Both the position numbers and the translations under genes were made by a program. Positions 26,868 to 36,317 of a stretch of DNA of 64,000 nucleotides are shown here, one piece after another (position 1 is the first letter of the stretch; every line of letters begins with the position of its first letter). Location: contig OZ251457.1 of NCBI GenBank assembly GCA_965242565.1, forward strand, positions 2,914,001-2,978,000, read 5' to 3'. The notes beneath the pieces were generated by a model, which was not told the origin of the DNA, did not search any database, and worked only from the letters and a program-made list of their open reading frames with translations. The DNA is from CATQGW01 sp965242565. GTDB taxonomy: Bacteria; Chloroflexota; Dehalococcoidia; Bin125.

Positions 26868-29327
26868 TCACTCCGCGTGGACTCCGTTTGCCCTGCCCTC
26901 GGACCCTTCCGGCATCGCGCCCGATGCCGGGATTTCCCAACCGACAAGGAGCATGCGGTGCCAGCGCAGTACCGAACCGTCGCGCACCTCAAATGCCAGA
27001 TAGGTTGCGTTTGAGGAACCTTCGAGCGGCTGGGGGCAGATCGCTGTGAACGAGTTCGCAGACAACGAACTGCGCGACGGAGACTCCAAATCGCGCGCCG
27101 TATATGGCGGTAGACCGCCGAGCGCACTCCAGAGCACTTCGACTTCCTCCCCGGGCGTGCAATTGGACGCTGCGGTTGCCGCGGAGGCGAGGAATGTATT
27201 CGGAAATGGAGGATCTTCGGTGATGGTGAGAAGCACCGGAACAGCGGCCGAGCGCCGAGGATCGCCGCTATCGGCTGCTAGAACCCAGACGGTCTGCTGC
27301 CCTGCCTCTGGCTGACACGTTACCCAAGCCGCGCCTTTGCGCGGCAGCAGGCCGTCGACTCCTTGCACTGCAACGAGATAAGGCGCTGTCGCGTCTTCTT
27401 GGATGCCCCAGGCGATCATCGCTCGCCCTCCCGGTTTGCAGAAACCCGACGGTTGTGGCACTGCCCACAGGTCGAGGCGCTCTTCGCCGCCGAATGCAGA
27501 AAGCACAGCAAAAGAAACATCTCCGCTGGCCTCTTGAGGCGGATCACTGTTGTCCTGGGCGCTGAGGTGGATGGTCCTGTCCCCAACCTCGTCGTCGCCG
27601 CACTCTACTGGGAACAGGCGATCCTCTGCCTCCATGCGTCCGTAACTCCGCGGCCCGTGGAGCCCTCCCATCCAGTGCCATCCGTCGCCGTAGAGGTTGG
27701 TGCCATCAGCAGTCACAGTATTTGGCGCCCAGAAACCGCCGCTGATGCTCAGGCGCAAGTTGACCGCACCGCCTGCCATAGTGCCGAGCAGCCTGCCGTC
27801 GTACAAGTCCATCGTGTTGTGAACGACTGGCGAACCAGCAACACAGCTTGGAGGATCTGCGTAGCCCGCGATTGTCAAAGGCGCGAGCTGATCGCGATGC
27901 TCCGGCGGCAGTTCAGGAGGACGCCCGATGGAAGCAAGGAGCGCGTCGATTTGGGCGTGAATTGGATGTGACGGCGGCAGGTCCTCTGTGCAGTCGGACT
28001 CGTATACCTTCGCACAGTCGAGGCCGCCGGTGCGACGCCAGCCCTCAGTGCCGGTTTCGATCCCGATCGAGACAAATGCTCCCGCCACACCTTCCCTGAG
28101 GCTGAAGTGCTGTTGATCTTCGCAGTGCCCGCTGCCATCGCAGGCGATACCTCCCAGTCCCTCATCCCGCACAGCCGCAGTGGGTGGAATGGTAATCAGA
28201 AGACCTGCTGAGTCGTAGAGGTAGAGGCGATAGGTCTCGCCGTTCGTAAGTTGGCGGGCTGCGTGTGCGTCTGCGATGGAGTAGATGTACGCCATGTCCG
28301 ACGCGACATTGCCCTCAGCGTCGATTACTGTGCCATGGACGATTTGCAGGCCTGAGTCCGCGTATCGGCCTGTCAGCTCGCCGCATTGCACGTCGACACT
28401 ACCGTTTGTGGCCTCGAACTCGCGACCGTTGATGATAACGCGATACGGCCCTGAAGCGCCCGATATCAACCATGCCACCGGAACGTCGCGAGTGGCAGCG
28501 CCACCCTGAGGCTCTGGATCTGTAGGTTGATCGCAGATCGCCGGCGCAACCAGTTTGAGTGTCAACTTTGGATCGTCGGTGTTGGCGATTCCGGGCGGCA
28601 AGGCGGCCAGTTCGGGCAGGCGACCAACGGACGCGACCAAGTCGTCAAGCGCGGCGTTGTATAGTGTCGCAATGCTGTGCGGGAGATGTTTGGCGACCTG
28701 CCGTCGCGCCTCGCGGCCGTCTGCCCGAGAGAACCAGATCACCGTTCCACCACTGATGGCTTGGTCTGTCCAAGATCCGGTGTGCAAGACAGTCGCTACG
28801 TTATCGGGCCCGGTAGGGCTGGAGAGGTGCCGTCGCCGGTCGCCCAGGTACAGCTCTGGATCGTCGGGCATCGTCATGAGGACGCCGTAAACGCGATATG
28901 TGCGCCCTCTAGTCAAGCGTTGGTCGCGACGATTGTGAAATCGCTCAGCTGTCACAACGCGCACAGCGTACACAGGCTTGATTGCCGTCGCAGTACGCCC
29001 TTGCGCGTCAATCACACGCGCTTGAATCGTCATTACGCCAGAATCGACTTCATCGCCCCACCAGACGCCGCAGAGCAGATCGGCTACCCCTTCGGCCTCG
29101 TCCGAGAGCGTGTTGCCGACAGCGACGCGGTAAGGCGGAGTTCCGCCAGTGACTTCCCACGCCACATCAAGCGTCGGCATCACTTCACCGTCGTCGAAAT
29201 CAGCCTCGCACATCATGGGCGCGGTGAGCTCGATGCGAAGCGGCGCCGCCGCGCTCGCGGTGGCCCAGCCCACCACCGCCGCCAAACCGAGGACGCACAG
29301 CAGAGCAGCGATCACCGCGCGCTTCAT
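26868..29327 (-). CDS. Large secreted protein of repeated Cys-containing sandwich modules
   Basis: 819 aa with a signal peptide (about 1-28). At least five Ig/SprB-like modules are visible (about 29-125, 253-355, 498-610, 620-705, 710-790), each with an early Cys, a VxW strand, GGxPPYxV or SGPYRV, and a late VxC(G). Modules 1 and 2 are followed by RxTYRxY...LxTIP/MP units and by a motif with ALxDLVASVGRLPEL or IDALLASIGRPPEL. No enzyme motif is found. It is probably a surface or secreted adhesion-type protein. Convergent with the RCC1 gene at 24752. Confidence 0.75.
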   Translation of the reverse strand: MKRAVIAALLCVLGLAAVVGWATASAAAPLRIELTAPMMCEADFDDGEVMPTLDVAWEVTGGTPPYRVAVGNTLSDEAEGVADLLCGVWWGDEVDSGVMTIQARVIDAQGRTATAIKPVYAVRVVTAERFHNRRDQRLTRGRTYRVYGVLMTMPDDPELYLGDRRRHLSSPTGPDNVATVLHTGSWTDQAISGGTVIWFSRADGREARRQVAKHLPHSIATLYNAALDDLVASVGRLPELAALPPGIANTDDPKLTLKLVAPAICDQPTDPEPQGGAATRDVPVAWLISGASGPYRVIINGREFEATNGSVDVQCGELTGRYADSGLQIVHGTVIDAEGNVASDMAYIYSIADAHAARQLTNGETYRLYLYDSAGLLITIPPTAAVRDEGLGGIACDGSGHCEDQQHFSLREGVAGAFVSIGIETGTEGWRRTGGLDCAKVYESDCTEDLPPSHPIHAQIDALLASIGRPPELPPEHRDQLAPLTIAGYADPPSCVAGSPVVHNTMDLYDGRLLGTMAGGAVNLRLSISGGFWAPNTVTADGTNLYGDGWHWMGGLHGPRSYGRMEAEDRLFPVECGDDEVGDRTIHLSAQDNSDPPQEASGDVSFAVLSAFGGEERLDLWAVPQPSGFCKPGGRAMIAWGIQEDATAPYLVAVQGVDGLLPRKGAAWVTCQPEAGQQTVWVLAADSGDPRRSAAVPVLLTITEDPPFPNTFLASAATAASNCTPGEEVEVLWSALGGLPPYTARDLESPSRSSLSANSFTAICPQPLEGSSNATYLAFEVRDGSVLRWHRMLLVGWEIPASGAMPEGSEGRANGVHAE

Positions 29328-29363
29328 TCCGCACCTCCCCGCCTTTCTGCGATGACCGGCAGT

Positions 29364-30437
29364 CTACTGATTGAGCGCCGGCGCCACCCGCTCCATTAGC
29401 AGCCGCATCGAGCGCAGCACCTGCTCGTGCGGAATCATCCCCCCCGCGTTGCACCACGTCAGAAAATGCCCCACCCCGTAGCGCTCCCGCAGCGACGCCA
29501 GCTTCGCCGCCACCTCCTCCGCGCTCCCGATCGCGCACACCTCCTCCACCAACTCCTCGTAGCTCATCGACCGGTTGCGCTCCAACAGCGGCGGCAGATC
29601 GTTCGGATCGCCGCCCCGCGCCACGATGCTTCGCAGCCCCGTCGCCGTCACCACGCCCATGTAGCTCATCAGGCTCGCCCGCGCCTCCTCGCGCGCCTGC
29701 TCGCCCGTCTCCGCCACATGCACCGGCAGCAGCAGCCCCGCGTCCGTCGCCGGCGGACGCGCCCCCTCGCCCGCCGTCCGCGCCCGCCAGTACTCCGCGT
29801 AGCGCCGGTCCAGATCTTCCAGGAACGCCGTGATCGGCGAGGCGAACACCCGCCAGCCCTCGCGCGCCGCCCGCTCGAACGACTCGTCGCTGTTCGCCGC
29901 CATCCGCAGCGGCGGATGCGGACGCTGCAACGGCTTGGGCACCACCTGCACATCCGCGTAATCGAAAAAGCGCCCGTGGAAGTTGACCGGCTCGTCCGAC
30001 CACGCCTGCGCAATCACTGCGAGCGCCTCGTCGAAGCGCTCCGCCCGCTCCCGCACCGGCACCCCGAAGCCCGCGAAATGCTCCGCAATCGAGCCGCGCC
30101 CCACCCCGTACTCCAGCCGCCCGCCGGAGATGATGTCCAGCGTCGCCGCATCCTCCGCCGCCCGAATCGGCTCGACCAGCGGCAGCAGCGCCACCCCCGT
30201 GCCCAGCCGAATGCGCGAAGTCCGCGCCGCCGCCGCCGCCATCGCCACCATCGGCGAGGGCAGCACCGAAAACTCCCGCACAAAGTGCATCTCCGCCAGC
30301 CACGCCGCGTCGAACCCCAACCGGTCCGCCTCCACAATCTGCGCGATCGTGTCGCGGTAGCGCGAGGCCGCATCCTGCCCCTCCGCCTGAGGCAGCTGAA
30401 AGAACAGCCCAAACTCCAGCGCCCCTGCGTCGCTCAT
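29364..30437 (-). CDS. LLM-class (luciferase-like) flavin-dependent oxidoreductase
   Basis: 357 aa. Bacterial luciferase family features: EFGLFFQLPQ N-terminus, WLAEMHF, RIRLGTGVALLPLVEPIRAAED, DIISGGRLEYGVGRG, and ALAVIAQAW. Such enzymes use reduced FMN (or F420) to oxidise small organic compounds. The flavin reductase at 23840 could serve it in trans. It is divergent from the sacsin-like gene across 107 nt. Confidence 0.9.
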   Translation of the reverse strand: MSDAGALEFGLFFQLPQAEGQDAASRYRDTIAQIVEADRLGFDAAWLAEMHFVREFSVLPSPMVAMAAAAARTSRIRLGTGVALLPLVEPIRAAEDAATLDIISGGRLEYGVGRGSIAEHFAGFGVPVRERAERFDEALAVIAQAWSDEPVNFHGRFFDYADVQVVPKPLQRPHPPLRMAANSDESFERAAREGWRVFASPITAFLEDLDRRYAEYWRARTAGEGARPPATDAGLLLPVHVAETGEQAREEARASLMSYMGVVTATGLRSIVARGGDPNDLPPLLERNRSMSYEELVEEVCAIGSAEEVAAKLASLRERYGVGHFLTWCNAGGMIPHEQVLRSMRLLMERVAPALNQ

Positions 30438-30544
30438 GGCCGCATCCCTCCCGCCCCCGCAGGCTACCCGACAGCCGCCGCCCGGCGCAGGGGTAGAATG
30501 GCGGGACGCGGCGCGGCAAGGCTGCGGGACGGGTTCTGAGGGCG

Positions 30545-33500
30545 ATGGCCATCAACCACCAGGCGATCAGCGAGGACAACACGGGCCGATACGGGACCGA
30601 CATCGCGGACTACGGCCCGGTGCTGCTCACGAATCCCTACGCTAAGCGAACTCACTTCGTCTTTGAGCTGATGCAGAACACGGAAGACGCCCTCCGCCGC
30701 TGCGCGAACCCCAAGTCGCGCGCCGTGAGGTTCGAGATCGGCGAATCCTCGCTGGTCGTGCGGCATTTTGGCGAGCCGTTCACAGAGGACGATGTGCGGA
30801 GCATCTGCGCGCTCGCCAAGAGCACCAAAAAGACGACGGACATCGGCCGCTTCGGCATCGGCTTCAAATCCGTCTATGCCTGGACCAACCGCCCCGAGAT
30901 CCACTCCGGCGGCGAGCACTTCGCCATCGAGAACTATGTTCACCCGACACCGACAGCCGAGATCGTCAGCGAACCTGACGAGACGGTGATCGTCATCCCC
31001 TTCAAGGACAAGATGGCCGGCTCCCGCGGTGAGATCGTCAAAGCCTTGCTAAGCGACAGCGGCAGCGCCCTGCTGTTTCTCCGCGAGATCGAGGAGATCG
31101 AGTGGGGCACCGACGGCGAGTCATCGGGCCACTATCTGCGCGAGCGAAAGCCGCTCGACAACGATGTGCATGTCGTGACAATCGTCGGCAAGGACGGCTC
31201 GGCGGAAACGGAGTCATCGTGGCTCGTGTTTTCCGAGCCGGTGGAGCACGACGGAACGCGCGTAGGGCATGTGGAGATCGCGTTCAACCATGTCGCCGCG
31301 TCCGGCGACGATCCGGCCCGCATCAAGCCGGTGCCCTCGTCGCCCTTGAGCGCCTACTTCCCTACCGCGCTGGAAACCCATTTGGGCTTCCTCATGCAAG
31401 GCCCCTACCGCACAACGCCCGCCAGGAACTACGTGCTGCCCAATGACGAGTGGAACATTGACCTCGTGACGCAGACCGCAGCGCTGCTCAAGCGGACGCT
31501 GCCGTGGCTGCGCGACCACGGCTATCTCACCCCAGCCGGGCTCGAGTGCCTGCCGTTCGACCCGATCAGGTTCGACGACGCGAACATGTTCGCGCCATTG
31601 TTCAATGCGACGAAGGAAGCTCTCACGTCGGAGCCGTTGCTGCCGGCAGCCCTGCCTACCCATATCTCCGCGCGAGAAAGCGTGCTTGGTGGAACTACCA
31701 CCCTGCGCGAGTTGTTCAGCGCCGAGCAGGTCACCGAGCTGCTGGGGTCGACGGAAAGACTCGCATGGCTCGACGCACAGATCACGCGAGCTCGGACTCC
31801 GAACCTGCACAACTATCTTCATGGCGTACTTGACGTGCATGAGGTTGATGGCGTCGGCACGATCGTGCGGAGGCTGGACCGATCATTTCTGGAGCAGCAA
31901 ACGGACGAGTGGATGCGTGCGCTGTACACGGCGCTCAAGGACCAAACGACGATGCAGAGGCAGGAGTGGTTCGCCGCAATTCCGGTCGTTCGCTTGGAGG
32001 ACGGGACCCATGTCCGGGCGCACGCAGGAGAAGCACCCGCAGCATACCTGCCCACATCGGCGGAAACAGGCTATCCCACAGTGCGGCGGGCAGTTTGCGA
32101 CACGGATGACGCTCGCGGGTTCTTGGAGGAGATCGGCCTCCGCGAGCCCGATCCAATCGACGACGTGATCGACAATGTCTTGCCAGCCTATGCGGACGGA
32201 ACGGCGCCCGTCGATGACGAAGGACGATACGCTAATGACCTCCAGCGCCTCGTGGCTGCTTATCAGGCAGGGTCGACAAATCGGCGGCAGGACCTGGCGA
32301 GAAAATTGCGTCGCACGCCGTTCGTGAAGGCTACTGACGCTGAGACTGGTGGGGTCGCATACGTCAGGCCGACAACGGCGTATGCCCCAACCAGGGAGTT
32401 GCGAGCACTGTTCAACGGTGTTCTCGGCGTGTCGTTTCTCGATCCTTCGATGCGGTATTTCGACGATGCCGACGTCAAGGCAATGCTCGAAGCGTGCGGC
32501 GTATCGGCGAGGCTGCGAGCCAGGCGCGTCGTCTACGATAACAATACGCCGCCTGATCAATGGAAGAAGCTGGCGAACGACGTGCAACTACCGTACTCGA
32601 CTCGAGAACGTCGAGTAGAAGATCGGGACCTTCGGGGGCTTTCAGCACTGCTTAAGACGCTCCCGAATCTCAACCAAGAGCGTCAAAACGAAATTGCACC
32701 AACGCTATGGGCATGCCTCGGCGATCTCGCCGCACACACCAACAACGCATCATTCGACGGTATAGACCGCTACTTCTACCGTACAGCACAAGTCAAGCGG
32801 TTCCCTGCACAGTTCATCAGGGCATTGAATGCCGAGCATTGGGTGCCGACTGATGACGGCCGACTGGCAAAGCCTGAAGAGGTCGTGTTCGAGTCGCTCG
32901 GATGGGTACCCAATCCATTCCTGGAAGAGCGGATTCAGTTCAAGGAGATCGCTGCACCTCCGATCGTTACACTGGCCGAACAGGCCGATGTCGATGTGGG
33001 GGCGCTCGCGTTGCTCAAGGAACATGGGGTTACCCAGGACGACCTGAAAGAGATGCTGGACCGAAGGCGAGATGTCGAGCGAGAAGCTCAGACGGAGCCG
33101 GAGCGTCAGACGCCCGCTCGCACTGGCGGCTCACGCAGGGAATTCCGTTCCTACGTGGCTGCTGAGCGCACGCGCGAGATCGCCGACGGGAGCGTCGAAC
33201 AGGAGAGGCGGCTGCAGCTCGAGGAGCTTGCCATCCAGCACATTGAGGCTCACGAGTCGGAGTGGACTCGAACGGAGCAGAACAACCCCGGCTTTGACCT
33301 CTACCAAACCAACGCCGACGGGGGGACCGTGAAGTGGTGCGAGGTCAAGTCGCTCAGCGGCGCGTGGGGAGATCGTCCCGTCACGATGTCGCACACACAG
33401 TTCGAGCTCGCACAAGACAAGGGCGACGCCTATTGGCTCTACGTCGTGGAGCATGCGGGCGACCCGGAACGGATCCGGCTCCTGCGCATCCAGGACCCCG

Positions 33501-33568
33501 CCGGGCAGGCGCGAACGTTCACCTTCGATCAGGGCTGGGCGGAAGTCGCGGTCGGTGAGGCCGAGTGA
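30545..33568 (+). CDS. Sacsin-like HSP90-type ATPase with C-terminal DUF3883-like nuclease-fold domain
   Basis: 1007 aa. The N-terminus has a GHKL ATPase N-box (ELMQNTEDA, Glu41 and Asn45) and a G-box (DIGRFGIGFKSVYAW, about 98-112), as in sacsin and related bacterial proteins. A long middle part is unassigned. The C-terminus (about 860-1007) has NNPGFDLYQTN...VKWCEVKSL, a PD-(D/E)xK-like D...E-x-K pattern of the DUF3883 type. This architecture recurs in bacterial conflict loci. No partner gene is adjacent, so it may act alone. Functional role inferred only. Confidence 0.8.
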   Translation: MAINHQAISEDNTGRYGTDIADYGPVLLTNPYAKRTHFVFELMQNTEDALRRCANPKSRAVRFEIGESSLVVRHFGEPFTEDDVRSICALAKSTKKTTDIGRFGIGFKSVYAWTNRPEIHSGGEHFAIENYVHPTPTAEIVSEPDETVIVIPFKDKMAGSRGEIVKALLSDSGSALLFLREIEEIEWGTDGESSGHYLRERKPLDNDVHVVTIVGKDGSAETESSWLVFSEPVEHDGTRVGHVEIAFNHVAASGDDPARIKPVPSSPLSAYFPTALETHLGFLMQGPYRTTPARNYVLPNDEWNIDLVTQTAALLKRTLPWLRDHGYLTPAGLECLPFDPIRFDDANMFAPLFNATKEALTSEPLLPAALPTHISARESVLGGTTTLRELFSAEQVTELLGSTERLAWLDAQITRARTPNLHNYLHGVLDVHEVDGVGTIVRRLDRSFLEQQTDEWMRALYTALKDQTTMQRQEWFAAIPVVRLEDGTHVRAHAGEAPAAYLPTSAETGYPTVRRAVCDTDDARGFLEEIGLREPDPIDDVIDNVLPAYADGTAPVDDEGRYANDLQRLVAAYQAGSTNRRQDLARKLRRTPFVKATDAETGGVAYVRPTTAYAPTRELRALFNGVLGVSFLDPSMRYFDDADVKAMLEACGVSARLRARRVVYDNNTPPDQWKKLANDVQLPYSTRERRVEDRDLRGLSALLKTLPNLNQERQNEIAPTLWACLGDLAAHTNNASFDGIDRYFYRTAQVKRFPAQFIRALNAEHWVPTDDGRLAKPEEVVFESLGWVPNPFLEERIQFKEIAAPPIVTLAEQADVDVGALALLKEHGVTQDDLKEMLDRRRDVEREAQTEPERQTPARTGGSRREFRSYVAAERTREIADGSVEQERRLQLEELAIQHIEAHESEWTRTEQNNPGFDLYQTNADGGTVKWCEVKSLSGAWGDRPVTMSHTQFELAQDKGDAYWLYVVEHAGDPERIRLLRIQDPAGQARTFTFDQGWAEVAVGEAE

Positions 33569-33635
33569 GGGCGGCCGCGCTGACCTATAATGAGCGCGAC
33601 GGCACGGACGCGGGCACGCGGGACGGAGGGCTGCC

Positions 33636-34190
33636 ATGACCTACACGCTGATGGACTTTGCGCAGGAGGCGCAGCGCATCGTCGATCGCGGCGACGGCGC
33701 GGAGCGCACGATCGCCGCCATCGCCGGGCCGCTCGAGCGGATCATCTCGCGCCCCGACTGCCTCACCGACCTGCCCGACCGCGACGATCCCAGCCTCGAC
33801 GAGGGCTTCATGATCCACCGCTCCGACAACCTCACGATTAACGCCGTCGTCTGGGCGCCCGACAGCGGCGCGCCGATCCACAATCACAACGGCTGGGCCA
33901 TGGAAGGCGTCATCTCCGGCGTCGAACTCAACCGCAACTTCGACCGCACCGACGACGGCTCGCAGCCCTGGTTCGCCACGCTTGAAGAGCGCGACCCCAC
34001 CCGCGTTGAGGCCGGCCAGACCACCTACCTGCCCGAGCCGCCCTCCGACATCCACGCCGTCGAAATCGCGCACGGCAAGACCGTCGCCATCCATGTCTAC
34101 GGACTCGACCTGTTCAAGCAGTGGCGCTACCGCTTCGACCTGGAGACGGGCAAGGTGACGCCGTTCGGCATGCGCACCCGCGCCCGGTAG
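33636..34190 (+). CDS. Cysteine-dioxygenase-like cupin
   Basis: 184 aa; GGAGGG precedes the ATG. The cupin metal motif HNHNGWAMEGVISG (His-x-His plus Glu) and a later DIHAVE His match thiol dioxygenases of the cysteine dioxygenase type I family. The expected reaction is Fe(II)-dependent oxygenation of a thiol such as cysteine or 3-mercaptopropionate to a sulfinate. It is followed by an SDR gene after 51 nt on the same strand, possibly one transcript. Confidence 0.8.
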   Translation: MTYTLMDFAQEAQRIVDRGDGAERTIAAIAGPLERIISRPDCLTDLPDRDDPSLDEGFMIHRSDNLTINAVVWAPDSGAPIHNHNGWAMEGVISGVELNRNFDRTDDGSQPWFATLEERDPTRVEAGQTTYLPEPPSDIHAVEIAHGKTVAIHVYGLDLFKQWRYRFDLETGKVTPFGMRTRAR

Positions 34191-34241
34191 CGGACAGCAG
34201 CGGGCGCGGAACCTCAGACGACAACACGGAAGGAACGGATC

Positions 34242-35018
34242 ATGGGCAAGCTCGATGGCAAAGTGGCGCTGATCTCCGGCGGTTCGCGCGGGCAAGGCGA
34301 GTCGCAGGCGCGGCTCTTCGCGCAGGAGGGTGCCTCCGTCGCCCTCGCCGATGTGCTCGACGCCGAGGGCCAGCTGGTCGCCGCCAGCATCAACGACACC
34401 GGCGGCGACGCCGTCTACCACCACCTCGACGTCTCCGAGCAGAGCCAGTGGGCCGAGGTCGTCGACGCCGTGGTCGAGCAGTACGGACGGCTCGACATCC
34501 TGATCAACAACGCCGGCATCGCCCGCATGAAGCTGATCGAGGACTCCTCGCTGCAGGAATACCTGGAGGTGATCCGCATCAACCAGGTCGGCGTCTGGCT
34601 CGGCATGCGCGCCGCGATCAAGGCGATGAAGGACGCCGGCGGCGGCTGCATCATCAACACCTCGTCAACCGCGGGGTTGGAGGGCTACCCCGGCCTCTCC
34701 GCCTACGTCTCCTCCAAGTTCGCGGTGCGCGGCATGACCAAAGTCGCCGCGCTCGAGCTGGGCCGCCACAACATCCGCGTCAACTCCGTACACCCCGGCC
34801 CGATCGACACGCCGATGATCCGCGACCCGCAGCTGGCGGCGCAGGCGCAGGGCGGCGAGATCGGCATCACCGCGCCGATCCCGCGCGTCGGCGAGGCCGA
34901 CGAGGTCGCCAAGATGATGCTCTTCATCGCCGCCGATGCCACCTACAGCACCGGCGCCGAATTCGTCATCGACGGCGGCATCACCGCCGGCACGGCCCTC
35001 ACCGCGCCGCCCGAATAG
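34242..35018 (+). CDS. Short-chain dehydrogenase/reductase
   Basis: 258 aa with the classical SDR features: nucleotide loop SGGSRGQGE (residues 12-20), NNAG (89-92), catalytic Ser142, Tyr155 and Lys159 (the last two in the YxxxK pattern), and a C-terminal FVIDGG segment. The Gly-rich loop reads SRGQG rather than the usual SRGIG. GGAAGGA lies upstream of the start. NAD(P)-dependent oxidoreduction is expected; the substrate is unknown. Confidence 0.9.
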   Translation: MGKLDGKVALISGGSRGQGESQARLFAQEGASVALADVLDAEGQLVAASINDTGGDAVYHHLDVSEQSQWAEVVDAVVEQYGRLDILINNAGIARMKLIEDSSLQEYLEVIRINQVGVWLGMRAAIKAMKDAGGGCIINTSSTAGLEGYPGLSAYVSSKFAVRGMTKVAALELGRHNIRVNSVHPGPIDTPMIRDPQLAAQAQGGEIGITAPIPRVGEADEVAKMMLFIAADATYSTGAEFVIDGGITAGTALTAPPE

Positions 35019-35071
35019 CCGCCTAACCCCCCGTCACACCCGAGCCCCCCCCCGTCAGCCCGCGCCCGCCA

Positions 35072-35108
35072 CCGTCATACCCGCGCTTGCCGCGGGTATC
35101 TCGCCGTG
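35072..35108 (+). repeat. Short hairpin repeat, family A
   Basis: Same stem ATACCCGCG / CGCGGGTAT with CTTGC loop, between the convergent SDR and methyltransferase genes. At this position it could also act as a bidirectional transcription barrier. Confidence 0.85.
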
Positions 35109-35124
35109 TTCAGCAACCAACGCC

Positions 35125-35892
35125 CTACCCGTTGACATCGCAGCCCAGAAAAACCCGCCCGCGCCGTCGGCACGCCTCCAGCACCGAAAACGTGCCGGCC
35201 GCCGGGTCCACCACCAGGTCGCCCGGATTGGTCACCGCCTCGATCAGCGCCGCCTGTAGCTCCACCGGCTTCGGGTGGACTCCCCCCTGCTTCGGGACCC
35301 GCTCGGTCCACACATCCGGGATCGTGTGAACCTTCCAGACGCCCTTGGCCTTGCGGGGCGATTTCTGTAGGACCACAAGGTGCTCCGACTTGCGGCGCGA
35401 GCGATAGCCCATGCCGATCTTGTCCTTGTCCCACGTGATCATGTCCACGGTTTCCAGCGAGGTGCCGCTGAGCCAGTCCCGGAAGCCGGTACAGAGGTGA
35501 AATTTGTCCATCCAGAGGAAGAGGTGGCCGCTGGGGATCAGGATGCGATCCAGCTCGCCGATGAACTCCGCGATGGTGTCGTCATTCATCTGCGGCAGCC
35601 CGGCGCGACCCTGCCCTCGGTTCTCGCCCTCGTTGCCGTACGCCAGGTGATCGAGCACACCGCGGTATTGCGGGTCGAAGAACGCCGCCGCGACCGCGCT
35701 CTCCGGCAATTGCGCGAGCAAATCGCGCCCATCCATCTGCAGCCGCGTATTGGGCGCCAGCTCCGCCGGCAGCGCCAACGCCGGCTGCTCAAGCGCGCGC
35801 TCACTGGAGAAGACGGATGCGGAATTCGCCTCAGCGTCGTCGAACAGCGGAGCCGAAGCTTCGCCGAGCGCGACTGTTGAACGGCGTGCCAT
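35125..35892 (-). CDS. Solitary DNA methyltransferase (beta-class N6-A/N4-C type)
   Basis: 255 aa. Motif IV is DPQY (FFDPQYRGVLDHLAYG, near residue 72) and precedes the AdoMet motif I (DPAAGTFSVLEACR, near 230), the order of beta-class enzymes. A KQGGVHPKPVELQ segment before motif I is typical. Motif IV has Gln where DPPY is most common. No restriction enzyme gene is adjacent, so it may act as an orphan regulator or protective methylase. The recognition site is unknown. Confidence 0.87.
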   Translation of the reverse strand: MARRSTVALGEASAPLFDDAEANSASVFSSERALEQPALALPAELAPNTRLQMDGRDLLAQLPESAVAAAFFDPQYRGVLDHLAYGNEGENRGQGRAGLPQMNDDTIAEFIGELDRILIPSGHLFLWMDKFHLCTGFRDWLSGTSLETVDMITWDKDKIGMGYRSRRKSEHLVVLQKSPRKAKGVWKVHTIPDVWTERVPKQGGVHPKPVELQAALIEAVTNPGDLVVDPAAGTFSVLEACRRRGRVFLGCDVNG

Positions 35893-35953
35893 CGGCAGAT
35901 CCTCTCTGGCTGAGCCAACATATCAGAAGCGCTGACCAAACGTTCTAGACCGA

Positions 35954-36310
35954 TTATTGAGCCAGCGGCTTGGCGAATGAGAGCTCGTGCCCGTCGGGAT
36001 CGAGGATGTGGAAATACCGCTCGCGCCACGGCGCATCGCGCGGGGCGAACTCCGGACACAGGCCGGCCGCCAGCGCCGAGGCGTGGAATTCATCCACGTC
36101 CTCCACATAAAAGATCGCCCGTCCCCAGAAGCCCGGCGCGCCCTCCGCCGCGATCAGGTTCAGGTAGCTCTCGCCCGCCCGATACGACGTAAAGCCCGCC
36201 TCGGGCCCGCCGTAGATCCGCTCAAAGCCCAGCGCCTCGTAGAACGCGACGCTGCGCCCCATCTCGCTTACCGCCAGCGTGACCGCGCTCAGCGCCGTGA
36301 CCCTGCTCAT
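35954..36310 (-). CDS. VOC-family (glyoxalase/bleomycin-resistance-like) protein
   Basis: 118 aa, a single VOC unit: VTLAVSEMGRSVAFYEALGF opening, FYVEDVDEF middle and a YFHILDPDGHELSFAKPL ending that holds a typical His/Glu metal pair. It starts 7 nt after the stop of another VOC gene (36318), so the two are almost certainly co-transcribed. It may be a metal-dependent lyase, dioxygenase or drug-binding protein. Confidence 0.85.
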   Translation of the reverse strand: MSRVTALSAVTLAVSEMGRSVAFYEALGFERIYGGPEAGFTSYRAGESYLNLIAAEGAPGFWGRAIFYVEDVDEFHASALAAGLCPEFAPRDAPWRERYFHILDPDGHELSFAKPLAQ

Positions 36311-36317
36311 GCTCCGC

